DNA of 64,000 bases from Flammula alnicola (GCA_015499995.1 JADNRV010000001.1:992001-1056000); one strand, 5' to 3'. Numbered from the stretch's first letter, positions 45,903 to 57,938 are shown. Program-made: numbers and translations. Notes: a model not told the origin generated them from the sequence alone.

Positions 45903-47694
45903 TTACACTTCGAAGGTCGCCTTCACTCTCGAGATAGCCCAAGGACTGCCAGCCTCGTAGAAATCCATAGGATAGATCCCTAAGCTTTCAGATGATCCTT
46001 TGTCCTGACGAGGTTCTTGTCTCCAACTAGGAGCCTTGCCCACCGCTACTGCCGTCTCGTAAGGACTCAGCAGAGGCTTTTCGAAGGCATATCCCCAGTC
46101 GATGGATAACCGAGGGCATGAGGTTTGGATGAAAGTCGAAATATGAGGATTAAAAAGGGCTAGCTTTGCGGGCGAAAGTTCCGACAATAAGATTTGGATG
46201 TACGGAATAGGGGATTTTGACGCTTGGAGCTGATGCGTTACCGCCTAAACATCGATATGATATGAATTCGTCCAACTTATAGAGCACCATGAAACCAACG
46301 CACTTGCATCTGTTTTAAGCTTCCTTGTCTCCCTAAGGTCCCAAGGATCACCCCCCAAAGAGGCCCTGTGTCGTCGTCGTCGGTTGAAGATGAAATTTCA
46401 GAGGAGAGCGTCAGACTTTTACGCGCTGCCTGGACTGCGCTATCTCTGACGGCCTGCATCTCTTCATGATCGTAACGCTCCCGGGTAAGTTTTTTGGAGT
46501 ACGGATCGTAGCGGAAGGCCGCTACGTCTGGATTTGCTATCATTATTGACTCTAAATGAAATCGACCATCACCGAGATATCTGGGGAAAGGTCAGTGGTG
46601 CCCTTATGGGTAATAATGGAGAACTACGGACATCAAGGCGTCCACATTGTGAAGTCGTGGTGCCGTGCAACCCAAAATTTCTCCTGGAGAAAGCGGCTTT
46701 GATCTTGGTATAGTTGTTTCATACTTTCCGGTCCACAACTGAGATTTTTTCTCAGCCGACCCATCACTCAGCAGGCCAACAGGAGAACTTGAAACGAAGT
46801 TATGGCTGTCCGTTGGTTCCAGTGAGAGGTCCTCTCTTAGACGTTGCAATGCCGCAACGAATTGTATCGTCGAGACCAAGGCCAACCTAGTCGGTAACGT
46901 GGAAGTTGAAACGGCAGGTCCGTCATCAAGGGTTATGGTCGAGGAGGCATGCTCTATCCGGAGGTCGCGCCCAATTCCAATTTGAGTACCGATTGGTATC
47001 CGTGAACTAACTGCTTCAAAATCAAGCAGATTTCTGTGAAACGTCTCGCGATCATCCGGGAAATTCATTCTAATGGTTTGTGCCAGATGCGTCGAGTCAA
47101 TCCCGATTTCAACGAAGACATAAAGCGTTTTAATCGTTGTTTGATCCATAGGCACTTGTAATCAAAATGAGTGTCAGGAAACGAAATGCCAATGTGACCA
47201 ACGTACCGAGGCAGCTGTGTCCGTAGTGGACGAGCATATCGCAGCCTAGAGCAACGGCAGTGTAATCGTCAATGCAACATGCTCCATAAGTAACGTCGCC
47301 CATAATGACAGTCAAAGCATTCGTAAAGCTGTCAAAGTTGCTTCAATACTAACAAATCCCGTCTGCAGATTATTGCGCACCGCTCGATGATATCCGCGAT
47401 GGTACACGCAAACATTTGGAGACCCTCTGGCATCTGCAATGCGACCATAGTTGCATTGTTCTTTCGGACATGGTGTATAGTTTTATGAATTTCAAAGGAG
47501 TAATTTGGAGGCAGTTGTTTGATAGCAGCGTTCAACTGTGAGTCTAGTAGGATGTCTTGTGGTATCTGGTTACTGATTGAAGATTGTACACCAGGTTTCG
47601 ATGGCTTTGACGATTTGCTTCCGACAAAACGTTTACGTGGCTTGGCTGCACTTGATGCTCCTTTCGAGTTGAGTTCGTTGTGTATAACAGACAT
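45903..47694 (-). CDS. DPH1: Diphthamide synthase subunit DPH1
   Basis: Start chosen at 47694 ([20 protein letters not shown] then KRFVGSKS); the frame opens further to 47922 but that part is not family-like. Core: [58 protein letters not shown] and [12 protein letters not shown]. Middle: [34 protein letters not shown] and [18 protein letters not shown]. End: [20 protein letters not shown] and [16 protein letters not shown]. The three cluster cysteines lie in TYGACC, GHSC and SCPR. With DPH2 it is the radical-SAM-like [4Fe-4S] enzyme that starts diphthamide synthesis on elongation factor 2. The protein seems complete. Confidence 0.95.
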
Positions 47695-48030
47695 TGGAGA
47701 CCTGTTTGCCTCAGAGGTACAAGGAACGCTATCGTTAATCCGAGAAGCTTTATAGGAGGCTGACTTTAACAAATATTCTGATCCAAATCGAGAAGTCACA
47801 ATCAGTATTTGGTTGTGCTTTGAATAACCACGTGCTGGGGTACCACAGTAGCAGAGCCGCGTCGCGTCATAATCTCTTCCTCGTCCCACTTTTGGGTTCG
47901 TCAGGATCATTGACTCTCTCATCCTGCATTCATACCTTCATACACAATTTCAAGTCTTCACGCATGCCCCTGACGAGATAGCGGAGTTATTCGAACCTTA
48001 AATCTACTTCCTTGGTGATACTTTCCCAAG
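47695..48030. promoter_or_regulatory. Divergent upstream region, DPH1 / NPC1
   Basis: 336 bp between the chosen divergent start codons. Part of it is open on the minus strand as the possible DPH1 extension. No plus-strand exon that could code a signal peptide for NPC1 was found in it. Confidence 0.4.
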
Positions 48031-51000
48031 ATGACCAGCAATCACGGAGATGGCAAATGTGCCATGCGAGGATCCTGTGGCAAGAAGGGTTTCTTTGGCA
48101 AACCTTTACCATGCCCTTACGACGGTCCCCCGGTGGAGGTACGTGGCATCAAGACATTGCAGGAAATATTCTGACTCTCAAAGTATTAGTCTGATGACAA
48201 AACTCGACAATTACTCCAAGATGTCTGTGGCCCGGAGCTAGCAGAGGGTCCATTGTGTTGCACTTCAGACCAACTCGAGACGCTCCGCGAAAACTTCGAA
48301 CAAGTGGAACCCCTCGTATCGGCGTGTCCTGCCTGTCGAAATAACTTCCGGTCGTTCTTCTGCACATTCACGTGTTCCCCAGAGCAAAGCACATTTTTAA
48401 ACATAACATCTACGCAGAAAACCTCCATCGGACGGACGGCAGTGAAATCTTTGGATTTCTACGTCTCGAAACAATACGGGCAAGGCTTCTTCGATAGCTG
48501 TAAGAGTGTGCAATACGGGAACACGAATGGCTATGTGATGGATCTTATTGGCGGCGGCGCAAAGAATTATTCATCATTCCTCAAATTCCTGGGCGACGAA
48601 AAGGACCTTGGCAGTCCTTTTCAGATCAACTTCCCAACCACTTCACCCCCCGATATTCCTTCCCTTGATAGAATAGCGCGGACCTGCTCCGATAGTGACC
48701 TCTCCAGTCGTTGTACATGCATTGACTGTCCCGACGTCTGCCCCTCTATACCTCCTGTATCGCCACCCAACGAAGGCGCAACTTGTCACGTCGGAGCATT
48801 ATCGTGCCTGTCTTTCATCCTTATTCTCACCTACTCTCTCGCCGTCCTTGGTTTCTTGATCGGATATATAATTCAGTCAACGATCCGGAGGCGTAGAGAA
48901 AAGACGTACGAGCGAGTGGCGCTAGCCACAGACGCAGCATCTCCTAGAACACATACACGCGGCCTTGTCGGCGCCGGTTCCCTTGCGCAGAACCTCGACG
49001 AAGATTCGCTTGGCAATCAATCCGAATCGCGACATCTTGGACGTGGTGCATCCCTTCTTGACCCCATCGATACAGTACAACCACGGCAATATCCCCTCAA
49101 CAATGTCCTTCGGCGCGGTTTCTACAAGTTAGGCATGTTTACAGCTTCCTCGCCATGGCTGACATTCGCCACCGTCTTCCTACTTATTGGACTCCTGAAT
49201 ATCGGATGGAAGAATTTCGAGGTTGAAACGGACCCAGTCAGGCTCTGGGTGGCTCCTACTTCTGAAAGTAAGCAGCAGAAGGAATTCTTCGATGAGAAGT
49301 TTGGGCCGTTCTACCGTACGGAACAAATATTCGTCACGTCAGTAGCTGGAAATGTCGAGTCTAGCTCCAACTCCAGTCTCTCCAACCAAGCCATTGAAAT
49401 TGGCAACAAAACTCCAGTATTATCATGGGATCACCTGAAATATTGGTTCAAAGTGGAGTCCGAAATTCGAACCCTCAAATCACCGAATGGCTACACCCTG
49501 CGGGATGCCTGCTTCAAACCAGCAGGTCCACGTGGGGCTTGCGTTGTGCAGTCAGTGGCTGCTTGGTTTGGCAACGACCTGGACGATTACGACGAAGACA
49601 CATGGGCCGACCACCTGCAATCATGCGCGACATCACCTGTCGATTGTTTGCCCGATTTCCAACAACCGTTAGCTCCTCAATATGTTCTTGGAGGCGTGCC
49701 CATCTCGGACTCGGGCAATAAGGCATACCTCGAGGCAGAGGCTCTTGTCATCACCTATGTCGTCTCCGACTCACTATCTCCGGAGGTGCAAGCGAAGGCC
49801 ATGGAATGGGAGCAGGTGTTGAAGGAATACCTTAACGCCCTAAGCCAGAGGGCAGGTCCTGAAGCAGGCTTGGAGATCGCATTTTCAACAGGCGTGTCGC
49901 TCGAGGAAGAGATCAACAAGAGTACCAACACTGACGTCAAGATTGTGGTTCTTTCATACCTGGCTATGTTTTTCTATGTCTCATTGACGCTAGGAAGTGG
50001 CTCTGCTTCCCGAGAAGAAGACGGTGTCGTAGCTTCTCTGGCTGAATGGGCACATAATTTCCCAAAGCTTTTCGCTCGCAATAATATAGCTTCCTCCACT
50101 CTTTCTGTCGATTCGCGCAACACGCCCCGTATCTTGCCTCGCCTACCACGATCCCTTTTCGTTGGATCAAAGTTCACCTTGGGTTTATTTGGCATCCTTC
50201 TCGTCATCCTCTCCGTGTCGTCTTCCGTTGGCCTTTTCTCTTTCCTCAGAGTGAAGGTTACTCTCATCATCGCAGAAGTCATTCCATTCCTCGTCCTTGC
50301 GGTCGGCGTCGACAATGTATTCATTCTGGTCCATGAACTGGACAGACAAAATTTCTTACACGGACCTGCCGCCACGCAGAATTATCAAGGCTCAGGATTT
50401 TCTGCCCCAATGTCTCCAACCACCTCCCATAGATCACCTTTCGATTCAACGCACGACGAAATTGACGCAGCCTCCATGCCCTTATACTTACCCGCGGAGG
50501 AGAGAGTGGCTCGAACACTGGCGAAAATGGGTCCTTCCATCCTCCTGAGCACAATAACAGAGACTGTGGCATTCAGCCTTGGAGCGCTTGTGCCAATGCC
50601 GGCTGTCCGCAATTTTGCACTATATGCTGCTGGAAGTGTTTTTCTGAACGCCACTCTTCAAGTAACAGTATTCATGAGTGCTCTCGTACTTGACTTGAAA
50701 CGCTTCGAGGTACGTTTTTATCCAACATTTTAGTTCCCATAGCGTGGATATCTAAAGCAATGGTCTTCTAGTCCAACCGTGTCGATTGTCTCCCATGCAT
50801 TCGTCTACCAACACGTATTGCTCTCTTGGATGCTCCCACCACGAACAGTGGACTAGGCAGAATCGGACGTTTTATCCGTCGATATTATGCACCCTTTTTG
50901 CTTAAGCCACTGGTCAAGGGATTGGTCCTGATCATATTTGCCGGATCTTTTGTAGCATCTGTGATCTCTATGCAACATATCGAGCTTGGCCTTGGTAAGT

Positions 51001-52539
51001 TCCTGGATGCTTAAACTCCATTGCATTCCTCGTCTCATTCAAAATAAATTCAGATCAGCGACTTGCGTTGCCCTCGGAATCGTATCTTGTCAATTACTTT
51101 GACAATCTCGATGCATACCTGGACGTCGGCCCACCGGTATACTTCGTATCCAAAGACATCGATGTAACACAGCGACTGGGTCAACAAGCATTATGCGGGC
51201 GATTTTCGACCTGCAACGATTTCTCAATTGCTAATAGGCTCGAAGCGGAGAGGAAGAGAACCGAATCGTCTTTCATTGCGGAACCATCTGCATCCTGGAT
51301 AGACGACTTCCTTCGCTGGCTTGATCCTTCGAACTACCAGTGCTGCCGCGTTCGTAAAGCAAATCCATCCGTATTTTGTGGCCCTCACGACTCGGATCGG
51401 CTTTGTAAGCCATGCTACGCAGATAAACAGCCTGTCTGGAATATTACTATGGATGGTTTGCCGGAGAACGAAGAATTCATGCGGTATTTCAAGCAATGGT
51501 GGATCTCTCCTACGACTGAAGAATGTCCATTGGCCGGCAAGGCATCGTTTGGGACGGCTATTGCTCTTGATGAAGCAGGCACGACGATAGAGGCATCTCA
51601 TTTCCGAACCTTCCACTCACCTCTCAAGAATCAAGAGGACTTCGTCAACGCCTTTGCGGCTGCGCACCGTATAGCAGACGAGATATCGGAAGATATTGGA
51701 GCTCAAGTCTTCCCGTACTCGCTTTTCTACGTCTTCTTTGACCAATATGCCCACATCATTGCCATAACACAAGAAATTTTGGGACTCGGCTTGGCCTCCG
51801 TGTTGATAGTTACGGCGCTGATGCTGGGTTCCTGGAGGACCGGCTCCATCGTAACAGGTGTTGTTGCTCTTACAGTCGTGACTGTCATGGGGGTCATGTC
51901 TTTGTGGGGTATCAGCTTGAATGCCATCAGTCTTGTCAATTTGGTCATTTCGCTGGGCATTGCTGTCGAATTTTGCGCTCACGTTGCACGAGCATTTATG
52001 AGCGCTGGTACAGGTCTTCCCGTTGACCACCCATCTGGTCAGAAGGAGCGCGATGAACGGATGTGGACTGCGCTAGTTGATGTTGGACCATCTGTAAGGG
52101 CAACTTACCTGTGTCCGGTATTTTTATTAACATTTTACATCATCTCAGGTCCTGTCTGGCATTACTTTCACCAAGCTGATAGGCATGTCTGTTCTCGCCC
52201 TAACTCGTTCAAAGTTGCTTGAGGTCCGTGTTGTGTTTTCTTTGATATCATTTTCAACAGCAATTTGATATCTCTCTCTAGATTTATTATTTCCGGATGT
52301 GGCTGACTCTTATCATCTCTGGGGCACTACATGGTCTCGTCCTGTTACCTGTAGTCTTGAGCCTTGCTGGAGGGCCTGGCTTCCCACAACAAGAAGCAGA
52401 CGAAGAATGGATGTCTAATGCAATCAGGAATGATTATGAGTATGCGTGAGTGTATGTCGTTGTGACCGTTGAACATCTTTTCACCTTGATGCCATGCAGG
52501 CCTTTCCTGGCAGACGATGACTCAATCTCCAGTGACTGA
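48031..52539 (+). CDS. NCR1: NPC1/NCR1 sterol transporter
   Basis: Seven exons (48031-48138, 48190-50709, 50772-50994, 51054-52093, 52149-52223, 52282-52445, 52500-52539) give 1389 residues. The NPC1 N-terminal domain is present: CAMRGSCGKKGFFGKPLPC, LCCTSDQ, CPACRNNFRSFFCTFTCSPE, then transmembrane CLSFILILTYSLAVLGFLIG. The sterol-sensing domain runs from FTLGLFGILLVILSVSSSVG to LIIAEVIPFLVLAVGVDNVF. The second RND-type half has LGLASVLIVTALMLGSWRTG and VNLVISLGIAVEFCAHVARA, ending with FRMWLTLIISGALHGLVLLP. The tail YEYAPFLADDDSISSD has a YAPF (YxxF-type) vacuole-sorting signal. It moves sterol from the vacuole lumen. The model starts MTSNHGDGKCAM with no signal peptide, which is unusual. 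Confidence 0.93.
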
Positions 52540-52753
52540 TATCTTAACTGTATACTGTCTTACATTTTTTGGATTATTATCAAAGGGCTGTCAATATACC
52601 ATTCACAAAGTACACGTAAATTTTGAGAATTGGACGAATATTGTGATGGTACTTTGTGAAACTGCACTTTTCGAAAAAGGTTTAGATTGCCACTAGGACA
52701 AGAACAAGAAACATCAGCCATATGGGAACAAAAATCGTCTCCACCAGTATGAA

Positions 52754-53691
52754 TTACGTTGCTGGTGATCTGGACCTGCTGTCTCTGATATCGTCACGGC
52801 TCCTGCTTCTCTTTCCCCTACTGGGAGACCTTGTGCGGCTGCGGCTTCGACTAAACCGGGAGTCACTCGAGTACGACATAGAGCGCGACCGAGAGCGTGA
52901 AAGAGACCTGGTGCGAGAACGGCTAGAGCGAACAGAGTAGCTCCTAGATCTACGACGGCCATATCCTCCGCGAGTATAGCTTGGCGAGCGTCTTCTGGGT
53001 GGCGGGGGTCTCTCAACGGCACCACGGCGGATTGGCGAGCGAGAACGGGAGCGTGATCGTCTAGGTTGATAAACGTCACGACCTGGAGGCCCTCTGCGAC
53101 CATAAGGCCTTCCACGGAACGAATCGCGGTCACGATCACGAGAATTATATGTATCTATCCCTGCGCCTCTGCGTCTGTAGTTTGGTGGTGGTGTTCGGGA
53201 GCGGGTGCGAGAACGAGAGCGGGAAATGGAGCGAGGTCTGTCGCGTCCATTCCTAGGTCCACGAGGGGGCGGTCGGATGGGCGAGCGAGATGCAGATCGA
53301 ATGGGAAGGTCTGAGAGTTCGACTTTGAGAACAGACCCGTCGAGTTGGCCGCCATCCATATGTGAAGCTGCCTTATGGGCTGAGAAAGGTTCGGCGAATT
53401 CCAAGGCAGCCTTTCCTCTGTTTTGTCCAGCTAAGCACGTATAATTAGTAATCTATGAACACAACAGCCATGATATGAGAACACACATTTTCCAAATACT
53501 GGAAGATCTATCTTGGTGATATGGCCATAGAAGCCAAAGATGGTTTTCAGGTGGGATTCAGCGACATTGCGCGTCAAGTTTGTGACGATTACGACCTTGG
53601 CGTCGAGTTTTTCTGACGGAGACTGCGAGTCTACGTCCATGTCTGCATCTTTAGGTGCAGCACGAGGAGATGGCGACCTTCCTCTTGACAT
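52754..53691 (-). CDS. RNPS1-like SR protein (RRM plus RS tail)
   Basis: Two or three exons. The start MSRGRSPSPRAAPKDADMDV is followed by a single RRM: AKVVIVTNLTRNVAESHLKT, IFGFYGHITKIDLPV, then after the intron GQNRGKAALEFAEPFSAHKA. The rest is a long Arg/Ser and Arg/Pro tail (SRSRSRTRSRTPPPNY, SRSRSRSPIRRG, and others) ending SRSPAT. One N-terminal RRM with the DLPxxxGFYGHIxKIDLP pattern and an RS tail is the RNPS1 arrangement; that protein joins the ASAP and exon-junction complexes and helps splicing and decay of spliced mRNA. It is convergent with NPC1, their stops 215 bp apart. Confidence 0.82.
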
Positions 53692-53922
53692 TTTTTGTGA
53701 ATCGCCGTCAGGTTGTCAAGCGTTCTTCGTAGAGTAAGTTTAAAGTTAGAAATTAGCGCTAGCCTCGCGTGATAACAATTCAAGATGTCACAGATGGGTC
53801 ACGCCCACAAAGTTGAGTCCCTGAAAATATCGTATGCCATATTCATAAATACATCCCGTATCATAACTGAATTTCGAAGTTTGTACAATAATCCTATATC
53901 CGAAGCTGTTCAATTACGTGCA

Positions 53923-54455
53923 TTATAACCGATATTGCAAGGGATCAGAGGACGCCAACGAGAACTCCTTGGTTTTTGAAAGAGGATCGTAGAGTAGTAG
54001 TAGGATGGTCAGTTTGACGTTGGGCAACATTAAAATTGGCATCGACAGCTGCGTGGTTGTCTTGAAGTTGTAGCCATGAATCTTTTCTTCTTCTTCGGTA
54101 ACGTGGTCCTGAATGTGTGAAGCTGTGACATGGTAGGAATACATAACCAGCGACCACGAATTGAAAGGGAATTCCAGACGATAGAAAAGCGTGTCGCGAT
54201 GTTTGTCGAATGAACGTCCAAGAGTGGCTGGGAATACTCTAATATAAAATAGTTCAGAGTTTGGGTCTGCTGTATACCACCTCTCGACTGGTAGAGCCAG
54301 GACACGGTGACCCGACTGTGAGAGGAATAAAAGTCGATTTCACTGATATCACATCAACACTGCGATTAAAAGTGAGAGACCTGTCGTTGCTCAAGCATTT
54401 ACATGCCATGGATTGCATTTTGGATGTTGACAAGGGCTCGGAGGCTTACCCGTAG
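53923..54455 (-). pseudogene. Unrecognised minus-strand coding fragment
   Basis: Below the QCR9 gene on the same strand is a convincing exon-like stretch. It contains FPATLGRSFDKHRDTLFYRL, EFPFNSWSLVMYSYHVTASH, VTEEEEKIHGYNFKTTTQLS and LPNVKLTILLLLYDPLSKTK, ending PLQYRL at 53923. An upstream frame (MQSMACKCLSNDRSLT to STSRE, 54455 on) could be a first exon, but none of the candidate GT-AG joins restores the phase. I do not recognise the family. It may be a real gene with an exon I missed, or a decayed one. Confidence 0.4.
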
Positions 54456-54558
54456 CCAGAATCAGATCTTCACAATAAAATGCTGCTGGTAGGCTCTCTA
54501 GATGGTTCTAGCAGTCGATTTTGGGGTTTCAACGCGTTACACAGTCTAGCACAGCCTT

Positions 54559-54910
54559 CTAATCCTCCGCAACGTATTTATGGCGAATATCCTTCCATTG
54601 TTTCTGGAGGTAGATAGTAGCATGTCAGATGGTTAATTCAAGCAGGAGAGGAATAGAAGCGACGCACCCCCTTATTCCAAGTGTCATAGAACTTGGTAAC
54701 ACCAACGTCGAAGCCAATGCCGAAAGCAAATGCGCCGGCGAACACAGTTCCAACGAATACGCCTAGCAGAGAGCTGAGTTACGAACATTAGGAAAGGACT
54801 GGTTGCTTACTGTTGCGCTTGAAGAATGTGTTGTATAGAGTGGTAGAGAGCTGTGGAACAAAGAAGCTCAAATGTGATAGACACGTAGAGTAGGAATTAC
54901 TTGCCGACAT
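54559..54910 (-). CDS. QCR9: Cytochrome bc1 complex subunit QCR9
   Basis: Spliced minus-strand gene. The conserved part is LSTTLYNTFFKRNSVFVGTV, then FAGAFAFGIGFDVGVTKFYD (the single membrane helix), TWNKG and KQWKDIRHKYVAED. This is the small subunit 9 (UQCR10 in animals) of respiratory complex III. The first exon runs on in frame from ATG 54910 through AGTAATTCC to CCACAG; the 50-nt GT-AG candidate there would break the frame, so it seems retained and adds a short N-terminus (MSASNSYSTCLSHLSFFVPQ). Whether that extension is real needs transcript data. It is head to head with the uS11m gene, 145 bp away. Confidence 0.88.
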
Positions 54911-55055
54911 CGCGGTGGTAGGGGGTAGGGAAAGTGTTCTTCAGAACGTTGGAAGGCAGAGCTTCAGTCGTTTCCGGCGACTTCCGCATCCAGTTATCGG
55001 AGTTTGAAGCCAAAACTTTCTGTTCAGCTCTACTAAATCCCCTATTCACGTCGGT
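54911..55055. promoter_or_regulatory. Shared upstream region, QCR9 / uS11m
   Basis: 145 bp between divergent start codons of two mitochondrial-function genes, a respiratory complex subunit and a mitoribosomal protein. A shared promoter could tie their expression together; no specific site was identified. Confidence 0.5.
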
Positions 55056-55715
55056 ATGTTCGCGCTCCGGGCATCCTGTTCCTCAATATGGACAGCAGCG
55101 ACCAGAAGGCCATCCCTGGTCGCGCGCCTGTCGCACGACGTTGGGAAAGCAACTTTCACTCAGCCCCCACCAAACGCCTCCGAAACAGTAAATATTGCTG
55201 ATTTTCTCGAGAATGAGGCTGAGGGCTCCGGACCCTCACCTTTCGACATTCAAGACGGACCTCCAACACCAGAACGCGGTTATTCCAAACGCGATTTCTC
55301 AAGAGCGACTCTCATTCCCCAAGGCAATCAACCTAAATACCGCCTTCACTGCCACTCCAGTCGCAATAATACTATCGTCACTTTCACAAGGCCAAACGGG
55401 AATACCGTTGCCTGGGCTTCGGGTGGTAGATGCAAGTTCAAAAAGGGAGCTCGCGCGTCATATGAAGCGGGCTATAACTGTGCAGTGACAATGTTCAAGG
55501 CGATCCTGGCAGAACTGGGGCCATACGACAAAGAGAGATCTAAACCTTTTCAGCTGGAGTTATTCTTCAAGGGCTTCGGCGAGGGCAGAGAAGCGATGAA
55601 GACGGCCCTACTTGGAGCTGAAGGCACCCACATACGGCCTCTGGTTTGCCGGATTACGGATAGAACACCACTCAAAATTGGAGGAACGCGCTCAAAGAAA
55701 ACGAGACGCGTATAA
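55056..55715 (+). CDS. MRPS18: Mitochondrial ribosomal protein uS11m
   Basis: Single-exon frame of 219 residues. The first 30 residues (MFALRASCSSIWTAATRRPS then LVARLSHD) look like a mitochondrial presequence. The S11 fold follows: YRLHCHSSRNNTIVTFTRPN, GNTVAWASGGRCKFKKGARA, YEAGYNCAVTMFKAIL, KGFGEGREAMKTALLGAEGT and IRPLVCRITDRTPLKIGGTR ending KKTRRV. In bacteria S11 lies at the platform of the small subunit; this is the organellar form (yeast Mrps18). The 60-residue spacer between presequence and core is fungal. No intron is needed. Confidence 0.93.
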   Translation: MFALRASCSSIWTAATRRPSLVARLSHDVGKATFTQPPPNASETVNIADFLENEAEGSGPSPFDIQDGPPTPERGYSKRDFSRATLIPQGNQPKYRLHCHSSRNNTIVTFTRPNGNTVAWASGGRCKFKKGARASYEAGYNCAVTMFKAILAELGPYDKERSKPFQLELFFKGFGEGREAMKTALLGAEGTHIRPLVCRITDRTPLKIGGTRSKKTRRV

Positions 55716-55885
55716 CGTGAGTTCATGCAATTTATTTCTTCTATTATCTTCGCTGAAGTCAGATTGTTCTTTCCGGCTCATTCCCATATTTGGACGTCAT
55801 GACATCCCTCCCAGTGCGTCACAAACGTAGTTGGTCCTCCCTATCCCTATATGTCTAGAGTCTATGTAATACATCTATCGCATCC

Positions 55886-56668
55886 TCACATGCTTGCCTT
55901 CAACTCCGAATCGGCCAGCTTGAAATGACCGTCTTTCTCGTACTTCTGGTATCCCGGTCTCTGAAGGCAGTTCAGTGCAACCCTTTTGTCGATTTCGATA
56001 TCTTCAATAAGTGCCTCTGGGGAAGCGGATTAGCCAGAGTCAAACGAAGAGTTTTAAACAGCGTACCTCTAGATACATAGTCGAGTTCTGGCCGAATGTA
56101 ACCCAGCACTATCGCTTTCATCTCATGCCCATAAAAATCAGTTTGAAAATCATGCATAATATGAATTTCCTAGTTATGTATCTCATCAAACAATATTTTC
56201 TCTGGAGAAAGCGATGTTTGCTTACCGCGGTCAATATCTTGTTCTTGTAAAATGGATTCCATCCTAGACTCATGACCATCGGCAGAACTTTAAGATCTTC
56301 CGAGCGAAAATCTGCCTCGCTTTCTTGAGGAGGTACGACTTGAGCATAACCATAATATACACCAGTTTTCGCAACAGAGCTAATAGGTGTGATAGAATCA
56401 TCTGGTAGATTTGCTATAATTGAGCAGAACCGTTAGTTAGTGCCGACACAACTTGAGATGAAGAAGACGGCGAACCAGTAGGACATCCTAAGTCCTTTCC
56501 ACCTCGTCCGAATCCCTTCTGTACGGGTCCAGCTAGTGCGATGGGAAAGGGAGCTTCCGGGGTATCAGGGCCAACTATGTGGGGCCGCGTAGCACGACCA
56601 TTATCTGTGCGGACTTCAGCGACGGGTATCTCGTCTCTCGCAGCGTATTCGGCGGCTGTGGGAGGCAT
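55886..56668 (-). CDS. FMN1: Riboflavin kinase FMN1
   Basis: Minus-strand gene with short introns. The start [20 protein letters not shown] leads to the FMN1 core: [20 protein letters not shown] and DLGCPTANLPDD (flavin and ATP-binding loop, with the PTAN motif). Further exons give [56 protein letters not shown] and [20 protein letters not shown]. The end is [20 protein letters not shown] with SELKASM. It phosphorylates riboflavin to FMN, so flavoproteins need it. The protein looks complete. It is head to head with TAF8, 146 bp away. Confidence 0.93.
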
Positions 56669-56814
56669 AGGTTGTATCTATAATTTAGTGGGGTGTAGGG
56701 AAGGTTAAATATGCAAGACGAGAGAGAGGTAGATAACCATGTCATATCTAATCCTTGCCGATCGGACAAAGTGTGCATCACCAGCACAGCACCCAACTTA
56801 GTCCTTCTCCCACC
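56669..56814. promoter_or_regulatory. Shared upstream region, FMN1 / TAF8
   Basis: 146 bp between divergent start codons. It contains a short run TATAATTTAG (reverse-strand TATA-like) near 56678, which cannot be assigned with confidence. Confidence 0.45.
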
Positions 56815-57853
56815 ATGTACCAACCTGATCCTGCCTCAAATCCATACAATCCCCCATATACTGGCCACTATCCGAACCAGTATCCCGCTTCTAATGCCTC
56901 TATACCTACTGTCGTACCCTACTTTCCGCCATATCCAGGGTCGCAACCCCTCAAACCAACTCCTGCCCAAGAAACGTCGCCGCCTGATCCGCCTGAGCCA
57001 TCTGTAACACCAGAAGTCGCTTCACACGCAATGCGAAGACTTGTATCACTGGAGCTACAGAATGCAGGGTTCGAGAGGGCAGTACAGCCCGCAGTTGAGC
57101 GTCTTGAACATGAAGTCGCTACATGTAAGTTGTCCTAGACCAGAAAGTTAGGAATTTTGCAACTGACCCGTTGCTTCGTCTCTCTTCACCAGTTGTACAG
57201 CAGCTCTTTCAACGCGCACACGAATACGCAAACCTTGCCAACCGTGCTGGCGCAATCGCCTCAGATGTCTTGCTTGCATGCGAAGACTTTGATTTACCTC
57301 CCAAAGAACTCTACGAGATGAAGAAAACTACACGCAAGAGGAAGCGCGGTATGTTCTACTTTTTTTATGCAGTATAACATCTCAAGTTGGTATCGGTACG
57401 CCAGGAAAAGATACAGGTTCCGCGCCAGCAGGGCCCTCGACGCTTATATCGCCTCCATCGCGGTCTCCTTCACCCGAACTTCTTGCGTCGGACGACGAAG
57501 ATGCTCCCGCAACTCTGCCCACCACCCTGAGAAATCTCCCTACATATTTCCCGAACTTACCACCCAAGCATACATATTTGCAAACTCCTGTATGCTGAAT
57601 GTCTTGAAATCGGGACATTCTAACTGAAACTGACATATCTGTTGTTTCGTAGGCCTCACCTCCCAAGAAGGCTGCACTTCCATCCCTCGAGAAAAAGCTA
57701 AAAACAGCTGCTCTTGTGCAAGAGTCTCTACAGCATCTATTACTCGCGACTGAGGATAGCATGAATCATGAAGAGGGAGAGCTTCTGGGACACGTGGTTA
57801 ATTGGGAGATGAACGTCCAGCCTAGAAAAAGGTGGAAGGTTGGAGCAAAATAA
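56815..57853 (+). CDS. TAF8: TFIID subunit TAF8
   Basis: Starts MYQPDPASNPYNPPYTGHYP; a Pro/Tyr/Ser-rich N-terminus leads to the bromodomain-associated histone fold: VASHAMRRLVSLELQNAGFE, RAVQPAVERLEHEV, FVQQLFQRAHEYANLANRAG and AIASDVLLACEDFDL. The C-terminal TAF8 signature is TYFPNLPPKHTYLQTPASPP with KKA. The first part of the tail is Ser/Pro-rich. With TAF10 it forms the histone-fold pair that links lobes of TFIID. The stop at 57853 follows PRKRWKVGAK. Two or three introns were fitted; the join at VAT-FVQQ is a phase 1 GT-AG intron. Confidence 0.9.
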
Positions 57854-57938
57854 TTACATGCGTATAATCTATACCACTGTATTATATCGATTACTTTCGA
57901 GGGTTCAGAATTTCAATCTGGTGATATTGCATTATACT

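Noticed and set aside
47695..47922. DPH1 start at 47922
   Set aside because: The extra 76 residues do not look like the family N-terminus; the segment after 47694 does.
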